DNA from: Bacteroidales bacterium UBA5349 | GTDB taxonomy: Bacteria > Bacteroidota > Bacteroidia > Bacteroidales > Tenuifilaceae | Assembly: GCA_002410065.1 (NCBI GenBank) | Contig: DHQB01000004.1 | Span: forward strand, 1 to 64,000 | Direction: 5' to 3' | Length of the DNA: 64,000 nt | Shown here: one piece after another, positions 42,414 through 52,940 of the stretch | Layout: every line of letters begins with the position of its first letter | How positions within the stretch are numbered: position 1 is the stretch's first letter | Notes under the pieces: model-generated | Databases searched by the model: none | What the model was told of the DNA's origin: nothing | What the model saw: the letters and a program-made list of their open reading frames with translations, nothing else | Program-made: the position numbers and the translations under genes

Positions 42414-43394
42414 ATGAACGAAAGACTAATCTTAATTGAGGGTATAGATCCTCTTACACTTTTTGGGGTTAACAATTCAAGTTTTAACCTAATAGCTCAA
42501 CATTTTCCAAAGTTAAAACTCATTGCCCGGGGCGATGAGCTAAAAGTGCTTGGCGAGGAGAGTGAAATGTTAATTTTGGAGGATAAGATTGGTAAGATGA
42601 TTGACTTTTTTCGCAAGTATAATCGCCTTACTGAGGATAATATAAAGGATTTTTTAAACGAAACGGATGAAACTCTCTCTCAAACTGTAGAGGATTTTGG
42701 CGATACCCTAGTTTATGGAAACAACGGACGGATTATTAAAGCCCGCACTATTAACCAGCGTGTATTGGTTGATAACTATAGGGATAACGATTTGCTTTTT
42801 GCAATTGGCCCAGCTGGTTCGGGTAAAACCTATACTGCAATTGCACTAGCGGTTAGAGCCCTCAAGAACAAGGAAGTAAAACGAATAATCCTAACCCGGC
42901 CTGCAGTTGAAGCAGGCGAGCGTTTAGGTTTTTTGCCTGGAGACTTAAAGGAGAAATTAGATCCTTACCTACAACCATTGTACGATGCGTTAAACGATAT
43001 GATTCCAGCTCGAAAACTAAACGATTACATGGAGGATGGAACAGTGCAAATTGCTCCGTTGGCCTATATGCGCGGACGAACTCTCGACAATGCTTTTGTG
43101 ATACTCGATGAGGCTCAAAATACAAGCATCAGTCAGCTGAAGATGTTTCTTACCCGTATGGGGAACAACGCAAAATTTATTGTAACGGGCGATATTACCC
43201 AAATAGATTTGCCTAGGAAAGAGGATTCAGGACTTGTTCCAACCATTAAACTATTAAACGGAATACCAGGCTTATCGATTGTCTATTTTGACTCGCGTGA
43301 TATTATTAGGCACCGCTTGGTGAAGTATATTGTGCATGCATTCGATCAACTTTCGAAAAGGGAGGACGAAGAAAAAAATAATCAAAAAAAATAA
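42414..43394 (+). CDS. phoH: PhoH family ATPase
   Basis: This 326-residue cytoplasmic protein has an N-terminal KH-like region, then a P-loop domain with Walker A GPAGSGKTYTA (about 125-135), Walker B VILDEAQNT (about 230) and a sensor TGDITQIDLP. It resembles the Ybez/PhoH2-type ATPases linked to RNA metabolism and phosphate starvation in other bacteria; its role here is not known. purC starts 5 bases after its stop, so they are cotranscribed. Confidence 0.92.
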   Translation: MNERLILIEGIDPLTLFGVNNSSFNLIAQHFPKLKLIARGDELKVLGEESEMLILEDKIGKMIDFFRKYNRLTEDNIKDFLNETDETLSQTVEDFGDTLVYGNNGRIIKARTINQRVLVDNYRDNDLLFAIGPAGSGKTYTAIALAVRALKNKEVKRIILTRPAVEAGERLGFLPGDLKEKLDPYLQPLYDALNDMIPARKLNDYMEDGTVQIAPLAYMRGRTLDNAFVILDEAQNTSISQLKMFLTRMGNNAKFIVTGDITQIDLPRKEDSGLVPTIKLLNGIPGLSIVYFDSRDIIRHRLVKYIVHAFDQLSKREDEEKNNQKK

Positions 43395-43399
43395 TACCA

Positions 43400-44359
43400 A
43401 TGAGCAAAGCAATTGCTAAAACCAACTACAAATTTCCCAATCAAACTAACGTTTATCACGGTAAAGTGCGCGATGTATACTCTCTGGCAAACGATGTTCT
43501 GGTTATGATTGTTTCCGATAGGATTTCGGCATTTGATGTTGTACTACCCAAAGGTATTCCTTATAAGGGTCAAGTGCTAAACCAAATAGCAGCAAAGTTT
43601 TTGGATTCCACCCGTCATCTAGTTCCAAACTGGAGTATCGATTCACCCGACCCCATGGTAACGGTTGGGCATAAATGTGAGCCTTTCTCTATTGAAATGA
43701 TTATTAGAGGATATCTTACGGGCAGTGCATGGCGCGAATACAAGAAGGGTGCACGAAAGATTTGCGGTGTACAAATTCCTGAGGGCATGAAAGAGCACCA
43801 AGCATTTCCAAAGCCCATTATTACACCCTCAACTAAGGCCGAGCAGGGAGAGCATGATGAGAATATTTCTCGAGAAGAAATTTTAAAGCAAGGTCTTGTT
43901 TCTGAGGGCGATTATAAAATCTTAGAAGAGTACACCTATAAGCTTTTTGAAGAGGGCACAAAAATGGCCAGCGATCGCGGATTGATTCTGGTTGACACCA
44001 AGTATGAGTTTGGTAAAAAGGATGGTAAAATCTACCTTATTGATGAGGTTCATACGCCCGATTCATCAAGGTATTTTTACTCAGATGGTTATCAGGATCG
44101 TTTCGATAGGGGCGAACCACAGCGCCAACTTTCAAAGGAGTTTGTTCGTGAGTGGCTTATGGAGAATGGCTTTATGGGCAACCCTGGGCAAAAAGTGCCT
44201 GAAATGAGTGATGAAATTGTGAATAGCATCAGCAATAGATACATTGAACTTTACGAGCATATTATTGGCGAAAAATTTATCCCCGCAAATGGTAAGGATG
44301 CTGAGCAGAGAATTGAGCGGAATGTCCTCGAGTCGCTAAAGCGAAACAAACTTGTATAA
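43400..44359 (+). CDS. purC: PurC, SAICAR synthetase
   Basis: This 319-residue ATP-dependent ligase joins aspartate to CAIR in purine synthesis. It shows GKVRDVYSL near the start, the SDRISAFDVVLP motif, the IIRGYLTGSAWREYKKG stretch and the LIDEVHTPDSSRYF motif. Length and motifs match the long SAICAR synthetases of Bacteroidota. It is the second gene of a phoH-purC-lipoprotein series. Confidence 0.96.
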   Translation: MSKAIAKTNYKFPNQTNVYHGKVRDVYSLANDVLVMIVSDRISAFDVVLPKGIPYKGQVLNQIAAKFLDSTRHLVPNWSIDSPDPMVTVGHKCEPFSIEMIIRGYLTGSAWREYKKGARKICGVQIPEGMKEHQAFPKPIITPSTKAEQGEHDENISREEILKQGLVSEGDYKILEEYTYKLFEEGTKMASDRGLILVDTKYEFGKKDGKIYLIDEVHTPDSSRYFYSDGYQDRFDRGEPQRQLSKEFVREWLMENGFMGNPGQKVPEMSDEIVNSISNRYIELYEHIIGEKFIPANGKDAEQRIERNVLESLKRNKLV

Positions 44360-44373
44360 AAAAGCATTAAGAG

Positions 44374-44904
44374 ATGAGAATACAATATTTTAAACATTCA
44401 ATAGGCTCAATTAAGGTTTTACTTTTAGCCTTATTTGTAGTAAGCTGTTCTGGCGGATCAACAAAGGTTGAAAATCAGGGTAAAGAAGAGGCAATTGGAG
44501 CAGAGCATATCCATTTAACATCGGATGAGTTAATGGAGTTGGGTATTTTTATAAAGGACTCGGCCATAATGTACAACAATAGGATAGAGGGCATTGGTAG
44601 TATTGATATTGTTGTTAGGGATACCAAATACTTTAGAAGTACTGCAACCACCAATGAAACAAATCTCGGGTTTTATCCAAGATATATTACTACGCTCGAC
44701 ACGGTACAACGATCTGTTTACATGATTTCGGGAGACCGTTTGCAAAGTGAGCAGGAAGCCCAAAAATGGCAATTGTTTGATGATTTGGCACCAATTATTG
44801 TTGAGCAAAAGATAGGCGACAAGTTTTTTGGAGAAACCTTAATCTTTTGGATGACCAAGACCCCTGAATTAGATCAGAAATTGAAAGACTTTGATAATAG
44901 ATAA
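44374..44904 (+). CDS. Predicted lipoprotein of unknown function
   Basis: This 176-residue protein has a lipoprotein signal ending VLLLALFVVSC, so it should be anchored to a membrane in the periplasm or at the surface. The rest is a soluble alpha/beta domain with no motif that I recognise. It starts 14 bases after purC, which suggests cotranscription without telling function. A hairpin shared with the convergent gene follows. Confidence 0.65.
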   Translation: MRIQYFKHSIGSIKVLLLALFVVSCSGGSTKVENQGKEEAIGAEHIHLTSDELMELGIFIKDSAIMYNNRIEGIGSIDIVVRDTKYFRSTATTNETNLGFYPRYITTLDTVQRSVYMISGDRLQSEQEAQKWQLFDDLAPIIVEQKIGDKFFGETLIFWMTKTPELDQKLKDFDNR

Positions 44905-44924
44905 AACTTTTTGAGGGATGAGCA

Positions 44925-44952
44925 AAAACAAAGGGGCTAAAAAGCCCCTTTG
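44925..44952. terminator. Bidirectional-looking terminator between two convergent genes
   Basis: The perfect 10-bp stem CAAAGGGGCT (44929-44938) with AGCCCCTTTG (44943-44952) has a 4-base loop. A T-run follows it on the minus strand (plus-strand A at 44924-44928), so it best serves the leftward TlpA-like gene. It may also end the purC transcript. Confidence 0.75.
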
Positions 44953-44969
44953 TCATTATTCTGAATTTC

Positions 44970-46358
44970 TTACATTAACTTTAGGTGCTTATCAAAAAGC
45001 AGAGGAGTTTCCTCTTCTGATGGGCGAGAAGCAGGGTATTGAATAATCTTTCCCTCTGCATCGATTAATACGAATGTTGGAACACCAGATATTTGGTACT
45101 GTTGTGCAGCATCCGATTGCCATGCTTTTTGTGCATATAGCTGGTATCCACCTAGTTTATCTTCCGTAACCATTTTAACCCAAGCCTCTTTATTGTCGTC
45201 GAGGGATATGGCAACAAAAACGATGGGTTTATTTTTATAAGCCTCTTTTAGCTTAGCAAGATATGGTATTTCCTTGCGACAAGGGCTACACCAAGTTGCC
45301 CAAAAATCGATATAAACCAATTTTCCTTTGAAATCGTTTAGTGAATAAGTCTCACCATCAATGCATTCTAAAGTAAAATCTGGTGCAATTTTGCCGGGTG
45401 CAAGTAGCATACGTTTTGCCAGAGTGTACTCAATACTTTCTTTGTAAGGTGAAAAAGTTGCAATGCCAAGAAAATGATTGCCAATATTTTCAGCAACTTC
45501 AATGCTTGACCATACAATAGTTTCCTTGGTTTGATTGTACTTGTATAAATCCCTCAATGTTGGGTCACTTACCAATGAGTCAACCAAGTCAAAGAAGATG
45601 AGGTTTTGTTCAAACTCCGATATACCCTTGTTGCTATCGTTACTAATTATTGTCCAGTATTCGTTTTGCAAATGACTGAATACTAGGCTGGTATATTCAT
45701 TTATGCTGATATGATCTATGTTATTAAAATCCACTTCGGCCATAAAACTATGATCGGAAGGATTTGACACATATTCCACTTTGTTGATCAATGCGTTATA
45801 TTTCGGATAGTTATAAAGCAATTCTTTTACCTTATAATCAGCTCTGGCCATCTCCATTTTAGCAAACTGCTTATCCTTCTTTTCAGCTATGGGTATCAAT
45901 TTCTGAACCTCACTTTTTGCAGAGTCGAGCTTTGCCAAAAACTCATCTTTGGGTAAGTTGTATAACGCAGCAAAATTTTGGGTAAGTGAAGTAAAAACCT
46001 GATTGGCTTGGCGTATAATCACATTGTACTCGCTATTATCCCCAGTAAACTTTGGTACTTCCTCTAAATTTCCAACATTTAAAGAAATAATTGATATGTT
46101 GCCAGGAGTCATAAAAAATGTATGCCTAATTCTACCCGCCCTTAGGGTGAAGTATTGTGGTGTACTAATTTCAGTATTGAAGCTGAAATTTCCATCGGCT
46201 TCTATTTTTACCGTATCGGTAATGCCTTTGCTCATTACGAGGGCATAAGCTGTTTCGAGGTTTTGTATATTTCCCTTAATCTCAATAGGCTGGGGTTTGT
46301 TGTTAGTACATGCAGCAAATGTTATTAGAGCAAATGATGCTAAAAAAAATCGTTTCAT
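44970..46358 (-). CDS. TlpA-like thioredoxin-fold lipoprotein with DUF4369 domain
   Basis: This 462-residue protein has a lipoprotein signal (MKRFFLASFALITFAAC). Residues about 25-120 form a DUF4369-like beta domain (IEIKGNIQNLETAYALVM) and the middle is helical. The C-terminal about 140 residues are a TlpA thioredoxin domain with the redox site WATWCSPCRKEIP. Such proteins reduce disulfides in exported proteins, for example for cytochrome c maturation, or act in outer-envelope stress. It is monocistronic and leftward. Confidence 0.92.
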   Translation of the reverse strand: MKRFFLASFALITFAACTNNKPQPIEIKGNIQNLETAYALVMSKGITDTVKIEADGNFSFNTEISTPQYFTLRAGRIRHTFFMTPGNISIISLNVGNLEEVPKFTGDNSEYNVIIRQANQVFTSLTQNFAALYNLPKDEFLAKLDSAKSEVQKLIPIAEKKDKQFAKMEMARADYKVKELLYNYPKYNALINKVEYVSNPSDHSFMAEVDFNNIDHISINEYTSLVFSHLQNEYWTIISNDSNKGISEFEQNLIFFDLVDSLVSDPTLRDLYKYNQTKETIVWSSIEVAENIGNHFLGIATFSPYKESIEYTLAKRMLLAPGKIAPDFTLECIDGETYSLNDFKGKLVYIDFWATWCSPCRKEIPYLAKLKEAYKNKPIVFVAISLDDNKEAWVKMVTEDKLGGYQLYAQKAWQSDAAQQYQISGVPTFVLIDAEGKIIQYPASRPSEEETPLLFDKHLKLM

Positions 46359-46466
46359 ACTTGTTGTTTTTTTTGTTTTGCGAAAAATACAAGAATTTTA
46401 TTTAAAAAGTAGGTGGAAATGATAAAATATCTATAATTTAACAATTCAGCGCTGCTATTTGTTTTG

Positions 46467-49400
46467 CTATACTTCTTTGAGTTTGTTTGCATCAACATAC
46501 CACAAAAATGCACTTACTTTTGTATAACCCATTGCAGTTAAAAGATCCTTGTACCTAGCTACTTGCCTGCCATGCTCTTTTGCCTCTTCCCCAAATTTAA
46601 AATCAACAATAATCGCCTCTGTTTTGCAGATCATTACACGATCAGGGCGATATGTAAATCCCTGTGGTGTAAGTATTGATTGTTCATTTTTAATATTCCA
46701 ATTACCGCTAAACCAATCAGAAAATGGTGCTTCGCCTAAACGTTCCTTTATCAGTTTCTCCGTTGCAACTCTTTGTTCATCACTAATTAGGCCTTGTACC
46801 TTTGCTTTGTGAACTGCTTGCTCAATATCTTTTACTGTAGCTATATTGGCAAAAATGTCGTGCATTACTTTCCCGTGGATTAGCGGCTCAAGCAATGGAT
46901 TAATTGTATCAGTAAAAAAGCCCTGCGATTCCATCTTTAACTTTATGCTACTTAGGCTTTGCCCCACAGGATAGCTGTTTACTAGCCACAAGTTTTGGTT
47001 TGAAGACTCAGTTGAAGTCAATTCTTTGTTCCCTTTCTTGCCTGTATAGTGTTTTTCAATTCCTCCTTCTACATCGTTAAAGGATGATTCCAGCTTCATA
47101 TCGATTACGACATTGCGAATGAGTTTAGATACAGATTCTAGCCCATCGTCAGCGCTCTCTTTTTCCTTTTTTGTTAATGGTGCGTATATGTACAACTCAC
47201 CTTGCGCACGAGTAAATCCAACGTAAAGTAGATTTAGATTATCTACAATTTCCTTCATTTTTTCCTCTGCAGCATCTTTTGCAAACAGACTTTGAAGTGC
47301 ATTTTTTGATGCTTGAATTGGATACTTTGGAAGTATGTTAAATGGCTCTATTGGCGAACTTACCCAGAGTATAGGCTGATTTCTCGATTGCCTAAACACC
47401 CAATTTGCGTAAGGAATAATTACAACAGGAAATTCTAACCCTTTTGATTTGTGGATAGTTAAAATGGAGAGGGCATTGGTTGTTTCGGGAACCGTAAGGG
47501 CAAGTTTTGTGTTTTTCTCCTTCCACCAAGTTAAGAAACGATTTACATCACCACCTCCCTTGCTTGTTATGGTTGCAATATGCTCATGAAGTTCTGCCAG
47601 GTAAGCTAGTTCACCTTTAATGCTTTGCAAATTATATTTCTGAACTATGGCCTCAAAAACCTCCTGGAGCGGTCGTGTATTCAATGAACTGAGCCAGTTT
47701 ACCTCGTCGGTAGTGAATTCTGCACTAAAATGGGTGTGCCAATTTATGTTTTGAAGTTGGGTTAAAGTTGCAAGTTCTTTTGCAAAGACCCTTTTCTCTA
47801 CTTCGTTTTTATTGTCCTCAACGAGCGATAGAGCTGAGATTACAAATCTAATAACATGCGAAGCCTTCAATTTCAGGCCTTCTTGACTTACAAAAGAAAT
47901 CTCATCCTCTACATTCTCTGCTTTTTTATTATGCTCAAGGAGCATATTGGCAATTCTTTGCCCATCGGATTTTGAGCGTATTAGAATTCCAATTTGATTA
48001 AGAGAATAGGTCTTTCTAAGCTCCTTTATTTGATTCACTAATACCTCTGAGAGAATTTGATCGCACTCACTATTATTCCCCTTCTCAAAAAAGTTAATCT
48101 CAACATATCCTTCGCCTTCATCACCACTTTTAATGGATGTTTGTTGGGTATCGGCATATGCTTTTTCAACCTGTTGGCAAAAATCGTCAATAATCTCTGG
48201 AATAGAGTCTTTAAGGGCATTGTTGATATGAGCAACAGCAGCTTGCTTTGCTTTCTCAAAAAATGTATTATTAAAATTAACTATCTGAGGTAAGCTTCGC
48301 CAGTTCTTAGTTAACGCTATTCTTTTTACACCGTGCTGCTGAAAATCTTTTTCAACCTGATTGGCCAAAATGCTCCAATTACCATTTCGCCACCGATAAA
48401 TAGATTGTTTAACATCACCTACAATCATGCTAAAAAAATCCTGCGAAAGGCTGTTCTCAATTAATGGTTTAAAGTTGTGCCATTGTACCTCCGATGTATC
48501 CTGAAATTCATCAATCATATACATATCGTATCGAGTACCCACTTTTTCGTAAACAAAGGGTGCATCGCTATCCTTAACAAGTTCTCTTAGTAAGTGCCCA
48601 CTATCACTTAGGAGTAGGAAGCCTTCTTGGTGCGAAAGTTCCCTAATCTTATTCCACAGATCACCAATTAGTGCCAGATTCTCAAGGTTTTGTAGAATTA
48701 ACCTTGATGAAACAAATGTTATGCTATTTTGGTTAATTAGCTCAATTATCTTCTTTAAACTAGGGTGTAATACGTTTACTACAGCAGATTGTATTGGGTT
48801 GAATAGCTCCTTGTTTTTTGCTGTCGACTTATTTACCCAATCTTCTCCGTTAGGACTATTTAGTGCATCAAGAACTCTTACCATATCGGTTTTTGGCAAC
48901 TCATTTGAAGAGTTATCCAATTCAAGGCATTTCTTAAAAAATCCCATAACGCCGCTATTTCCATAAGTAAAACTGTCGGTGGTGAGTAGGCGCTTTTCAA
49001 GTTCGGTATAAACAAGTTTAGCTTCTGTATTTATTTGTTTAACAAGTGATGAGGTATTAGAGGTAAGTTTCTGTTTAAGTACGTTAACATTTTCTCTATC
49101 GGTAAACTTTTCAACCTCTTCGCGACTCATTAACCTGAATTTTTCTGAGAAAAGTTGTTTTCCCAGCTCAATGAGTTTTCCCCTAACATCCCAACTCTTA
49201 CCCTCATCCAAAAGCGAGTAGCCCATTTGACTTATCCAGGCAAGTAACTCCTTTGTTTGCGATGCTGAGTCGAGCAGGTTATCGGCAGCAAGTTCGAGTA
49301 CAGGGTCTGTGTCTAGCTCAATATCAACACCTCCCTGCTCACCAATTTCCCAAAGCAACGACTGTATCACCCTCTGTACAAAGCTATCAATTGTGCTAAT

Positions 49401-49709
49401 TGAAAAAAGGCTATAATCGTGCAGTATAAGCGACAAGGCTTTCTGGGCTTTTTGGCTTATTAATTCTTCGGGTATTGTTGTTTCCCCTGAAATGTCTTTA
49501 TAAATACTTGTTTTTTTGCCGTTGGCTAGGTTGAAGAGTTCGTTTAGTATTCTTCCCTTCATCTCGTTTGTAGCCTTGTTGGTAAAGGTAACGGCAAGGA
49601 TGTTTCTAAAACTCTCAGGGTTTTTCAGTATTTGCTTGATGTACTCAACAGCTAATCTGTAGGTTTTACCCGATCCCGCTGATGCACTATATACAATTAG
49701 TTGCGACAT
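46467..49709 (-). CDS. AddA/RecB-like UvrD helicase with C-terminal nuclease
   Basis: This 1080-residue superfamily 1 helicase has the Q and Walker A motif SASAGSGKTYRLA (8-20), motif Ia AVTFTNKATNEMK, the motif II segment YMIDEFQDTSEVQW, motif III VGDVKQSIYRWR and motif V/VI around TIHKSKGLEFPVV and LLYVGFTRAQGELY. The C-terminal 200 residues carry a PD-(D/E)xK nuclease with PDRVM and IIVDFKFG followed by RQVARYKDLL. It is the helicase-nuclease of an AddAB-type recombination complex; AddB is not in the window. Confidence 0.9.
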   Translation of the reverse strand: MSQLIVYSASAGSGKTYRLAVEYIKQILKNPESFRNILAVTFTNKATNEMKGRILNELFNLANGKKTSIYKDISGETTIPEELISQKAQKALSLILHDYSLFSISTIDSFVQRVIQSLLWEIGEQGGVDIELDTDPVLELAADNLLDSASQTKELLAWISQMGYSLLDEGKSWDVRGKLIELGKQLFSEKFRLMSREEVEKFTDRENVNVLKQKLTSNTSSLVKQINTEAKLVYTELEKRLLTTDSFTYGNSGVMGFFKKCLELDNSSNELPKTDMVRVLDALNSPNGEDWVNKSTAKNKELFNPIQSAVVNVLHPSLKKIIELINQNSITFVSSRLILQNLENLALIGDLWNKIRELSHQEGFLLLSDSGHLLRELVKDSDAPFVYEKVGTRYDMYMIDEFQDTSEVQWHNFKPLIENSLSQDFFSMIVGDVKQSIYRWRNGNWSILANQVEKDFQQHGVKRIALTKNWRSLPQIVNFNNTFFEKAKQAAVAHINNALKDSIPEIIDDFCQQVEKAYADTQQTSIKSGDEGEGYVEINFFEKGNNSECDQILSEVLVNQIKELRKTYSLNQIGILIRSKSDGQRIANMLLEHNKKAENVEDEISFVSQEGLKLKASHVIRFVISALSLVEDNKNEVEKRVFAKELATLTQLQNINWHTHFSAEFTTDEVNWLSSLNTRPLQEVFEAIVQKYNLQSIKGELAYLAELHEHIATITSKGGGDVNRFLTWWKEKNTKLALTVPETTNALSILTIHKSKGLEFPVVIIPYANWVFRQSRNQPILWVSSPIEPFNILPKYPIQASKNALQSLFAKDAAEEKMKEIVDNLNLLYVGFTRAQGELYIYAPLTKKEKESADDGLESVSKLIRNVVIDMKLESSFNDVEGGIEKHYTGKKGNKELTSTESSNQNLWLVNSYPVGQSLSSIKLKMESQGFFTDTINPLLEPLIHGKVMHDIFANIATVKDIEQAVHKAKVQGLISDEQRVATEKLIKERLGEAPFSDWFSGNWNIKNEQSILTPQGFTYRPDRVMICKTEAIIVDFKFGEEAKEHGRQVARYKDLLTAMGYTKVSAFLWYVDANKLKEV

Positions 49710-49786
49710 TTTACTTGTTGGTTTGCAGAGATTTTAAAGATAATGCTTTTATGTTAATTCAATAGGCCTAAATTGGTGTAAAATAG

Positions 49787-49814
49787 AAAAGCCCTCCATA
49801 TATGGAAGGCTTTT
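49787..49814 (-). terminator. Hairpin after ppdK
   Basis: An AAAAGCCTTCCATA / TATGGAGGGCTTTT stem with one mismatch, directly after the leftward ppdK stop, ends in TTTT. This is the likely terminator of ppdK. Confidence 0.65.
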
Positions 49815-49835
49815 CGGTATACTTAGATGTGTTAA

Positions 49836-52562
49836 TTAGCTTTGTTTAAGCACTGCTTGAGCAGCTGCTAGGCGTGCAATAGGTACACGGAATGGAGAAC
49901 AGCTAACGTAATCCATGCCCACTGAGTTACAGAACTCAACTGAGCTAGGCTCACCACCGTGCTCACCGCAAATACCCACTTTTAGATTCTTTTTAGTTGA
50001 GCGACCTCTCTGAACCCCCATCTCAATTAATTGTCCAACACCTGTTTGGTCAAGAATTTGGAATGGATCGGCCTTTAGAATGCCCCTATCGATGTACTCT
50101 GGCAAGAACTTACCAGCATCGTCGCGGCTAAAGCCCATGGTCATTTGAGTTAGGTCGTTTGTGCCAAAACTGAAGAATTCAGCATACTCGGCAACCTTGT
50201 CGGCAGTAAGAGCTGCTCTTGGAACCTCAATCATTGTTCCTACCATATATTCGATACGGTCATTGCGCTCAGCAAATACTTTCTCAACAGTTGTACGAAT
50301 AATATGCTCTTGGTCTCTGAACTCTGTAACATCACCAATAAGCGGAACCATTATCTCTGGGAAGGTCTTAATGCCTTTCTTTTTAAGATTAAGCGCAGCT
50401 TCAATGATTGCACGAGCTTGCATTTCGGTAATCTCAGGATAAGTTACACCTAAACGGCAGCCCCTATGACCGAGCATTGGGTTAAACTCGTGAAGTGACT
50501 CAACTTTCTCTCTAACATCCTCTAGAGAAATCCCAAGTTCTTTAGCCATCTCCTTTTGGTTAGCCTCTTCGTGAGGAACAAATTCGTGAAGAGGAGGATC
50601 GAGAAGACGAACAGTTACTGGGAGTCCTTGCATTGCTTCGAAAATACCTTCAAAATCCGCTCTTTGCATTGGAAGAAGTTTTTCAAGTGCTTTTCTACGA
50701 CCAGTCTCATCGTTAGCCAGAATCATCTCGCGCATTGCTTTAATCCTGTCGCCTTCAAAGAACATGTGCTCTGTGCGGCATAGTCCAATACCCTGAGCTC
50801 CAAATTCTCTTGCTACCTTGCTATCGCGAGGCGAGTCAGCGTTTGTACGAACTTTCATGCGGGTATGCTTGTCAGCTAATTCCATAAGTTTGGCAAAATC
50901 TCCGCTTAGCGTGGCAGACATGGTGCTTACTTTCCCGTCAAGTACTTGTCCTGTTGATCCATTTAAAGAAATCCAATCACCCTCTTTATACACTTTCTTG
51001 TCAATGGTCATGGTTCGTGCACGGTAATCAATTATAATGCTACCAGCACCAGAAACACAGCACTTACCCATTCCGCGAGCAACAACAGCAGCGTGAGAGG
51101 TCATACCGCCTCGGGCGGTAAGAATTCCCTTTGCTACGTTCATACCCTTAAGGTCCTCGGGAGAGGTTTCAATACGAACAAGGATGGTATGTTTCCCTTC
51201 ATTAGCCAATTTCTCAGCATCCTCGGCAAAGAAAACAATTTGTCCAGAAGCTGCACCCGGAGATGCAGGTAATCCTTTTGCTAAAACCTTTGCGCTTTCC
51301 AGTGCTTTTTTATCGAACACAGGGTGTAGAAGTTCGTCAAGTCTTTCAGGTTCAACGCGAAGAATTGCAGTTTTCTCGTCAATCATACCCTCGGCTAGCA
51401 TATCTACAGCAATTTTTACCATTGCAGCACCAGTACGCTTGCCACTTCGGGTTTGAAGCATCCAAAGTTTTCCATCCTGAATGGTAAACTCAATATCCTG
51501 CATATCCTTGTAGTGTGATTCAAGGTTTTTCTGAATATTAAAGAGCTCCTTATAAACTACAGGCATAGTTTCCTCAAGCGAGGGAAATTTAGCTTTTCTT
51601 TCGTCTTCGCTAACTCCCTGTAATTTTGCCCAACGGCGTGATCCTTCAATTGTAATTTCCTGAGGTGTGCGGATACCAGCCACCACATCTTCGCCCTGAG
51701 CGTTGATCAGGTACTCACCGTTAAATATATTTTCACCGGTTGCTGCGTCACGGGTAAAGGCAACACCAGTTGCTGAGTTTTCGCCCATGTTACCAAATAC
51801 CATGGCCTGAACGTTAACAGCGGTTCCCCACTCTGCAGGTATTTTATTAAGTTTACGATAGTATACAGCGCGATCGTTCATCCAACTATCGAATACAGCC
51901 ATAACAGAACCCCAAAGTTGCTCCCAAGCGTTGGTTGGAAAATCTCTACCGGTTTTTTCTTTAACAACTTTTTTAAAGCGAGATACCATTTCCTTAAGAT
52001 CCTCTACAGAGAAGTCGGTATCAAGCTTAACATTTTTCTCCTTCTTTAAGTCGTCAATAATCACCTCAAATGGATCATGGTCTTCTTTTGACTCAGGTTT
52101 CATCCCAAGCACAACATCGCCATACATTTGAACAAATCGACGATAGCTATCCCAAGCAAAGCGAGCATTGCCAGTCTTTTTTGCAAGACCTTCAACAACC
52201 TCATCGTTAAGCCCTAGGTTGAGGATTGTATCCATCATACCAGGCATAGATGCCCTTGAGCCAGAGCGAACAGACATAAGTAGAGGGTTTTCTTTACTTC
52301 CGAATTGAGTTCCCATAATGCCCTCAATTTTTTTCATTGCTGCTTCAACTTCGGGTTTAATTAGCTCTACAGCCTTATCTTGACCTAGTTTGAAGTATTC
52401 GGTACAAACATCAGTGGTTATGGTAAAACCTGGAGGTACAGGTATTCCAATAAGGTTCATTTCGGCTAAGTTTGCTCCTTTTCCACCAAGCAGTTCTTTC
52501 ATTTTCCCATTACCATCGGACTCCTTGTTTCCGAAGGTATAAACACGTTTTAAATTCGACAT
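49836..52562 (-). CDS. ppdK: PpdK, pyruvate phosphate dikinase
   Basis: This 908-residue enzyme interconverts ATP, phosphate and pyruvate with AMP, pyrophosphate and phosphoenolpyruvate. The order is the nucleotide domain (GGKGANLAEM), the phospho-His domain with LTARGGMTSHAAVVARGMG, and the PEP-binding barrel (PLHEFVPH, GHRGCRLG) ending with the catalytic Cys in GICGEHGGEP. It serves pyrophosphate-linked glycolysis in many anaerobic Bacteroidota. It has its own promoter region and a terminator. Confidence 0.97.
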   Translation of the reverse strand: MSNLKRVYTFGNKESDGNGKMKELLGGKGANLAEMNLIGIPVPPGFTITTDVCTEYFKLGQDKAVELIKPEVEAAMKKIEGIMGTQFGSKENPLLMSVRSGSRASMPGMMDTILNLGLNDEVVEGLAKKTGNARFAWDSYRRFVQMYGDVVLGMKPESKEDHDPFEVIIDDLKKEKNVKLDTDFSVEDLKEMVSRFKKVVKEKTGRDFPTNAWEQLWGSVMAVFDSWMNDRAVYYRKLNKIPAEWGTAVNVQAMVFGNMGENSATGVAFTRDAATGENIFNGEYLINAQGEDVVAGIRTPQEITIEGSRRWAKLQGVSEDERKAKFPSLEETMPVVYKELFNIQKNLESHYKDMQDIEFTIQDGKLWMLQTRSGKRTGAAMVKIAVDMLAEGMIDEKTAILRVEPERLDELLHPVFDKKALESAKVLAKGLPASPGAASGQIVFFAEDAEKLANEGKHTILVRIETSPEDLKGMNVAKGILTARGGMTSHAAVVARGMGKCCVSGAGSIIIDYRARTMTIDKKVYKEGDWISLNGSTGQVLDGKVSTMSATLSGDFAKLMELADKHTRMKVRTNADSPRDSKVAREFGAQGIGLCRTEHMFFEGDRIKAMREMILANDETGRRKALEKLLPMQRADFEGIFEAMQGLPVTVRLLDPPLHEFVPHEEANQKEMAKELGISLEDVREKVESLHEFNPMLGHRGCRLGVTYPEITEMQARAIIEAALNLKKKGIKTFPEIMVPLIGDVTEFRDQEHIIRTTVEKVFAERNDRIEYMVGTMIEVPRAALTADKVAEYAEFFSFGTNDLTQMTMGFSRDDAGKFLPEYIDRGILKADPFQILDQTGVGQLIEMGVQRGRSTKKNLKVGICGEHGGEPSSVEFCNSVGMDYVSCSPFRVPIARLAAAQAVLKQS

Positions 52563-52940
52563 CGCAATAAAGTTTAATTATTGATTTATATAGAATTATG
52601 ATTATTTTTCTGCGGCTACAAAAATACAAAAAAAAACGACACGGCATAGCTCTGTATAATTGCTATTAAACAAATCTTGAGCAAACGATTTAGGTTTTTT
52701 TTAATTAGCTCCATAAAAGAATTAAGTTTGCTTTAAACAATAAATAATATCGATGTGTTGCTAATTGCGAAAGTAAGGAAGTAATAATGCTGCTTAGTTA
52801 ACTGTTGATTAAAATCGTATTAACACAACGAATTGTGATACTTTCTATTTAATTAAATCACAAGGTAGTCCGTTCTGTAAAGTATGGCATGCAAGTTGTT
52901 TGAAATCGACCAGTTTGAATTAACCTAAAAAATATTTTTC
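52563..52940. promoter_or_regulatory. Divergent promoter region between ppdK and a barrel gene
   Basis: This AT-rich divergent region has a perfect minus-strand -7 box TATTTTTG at 52626-52619, about 60 bases before the ppdK ATG. No properly spaced TTTG is seen. On the plus strand I find no consensus box, no ORF and no RNA fold. Confidence 0.4.
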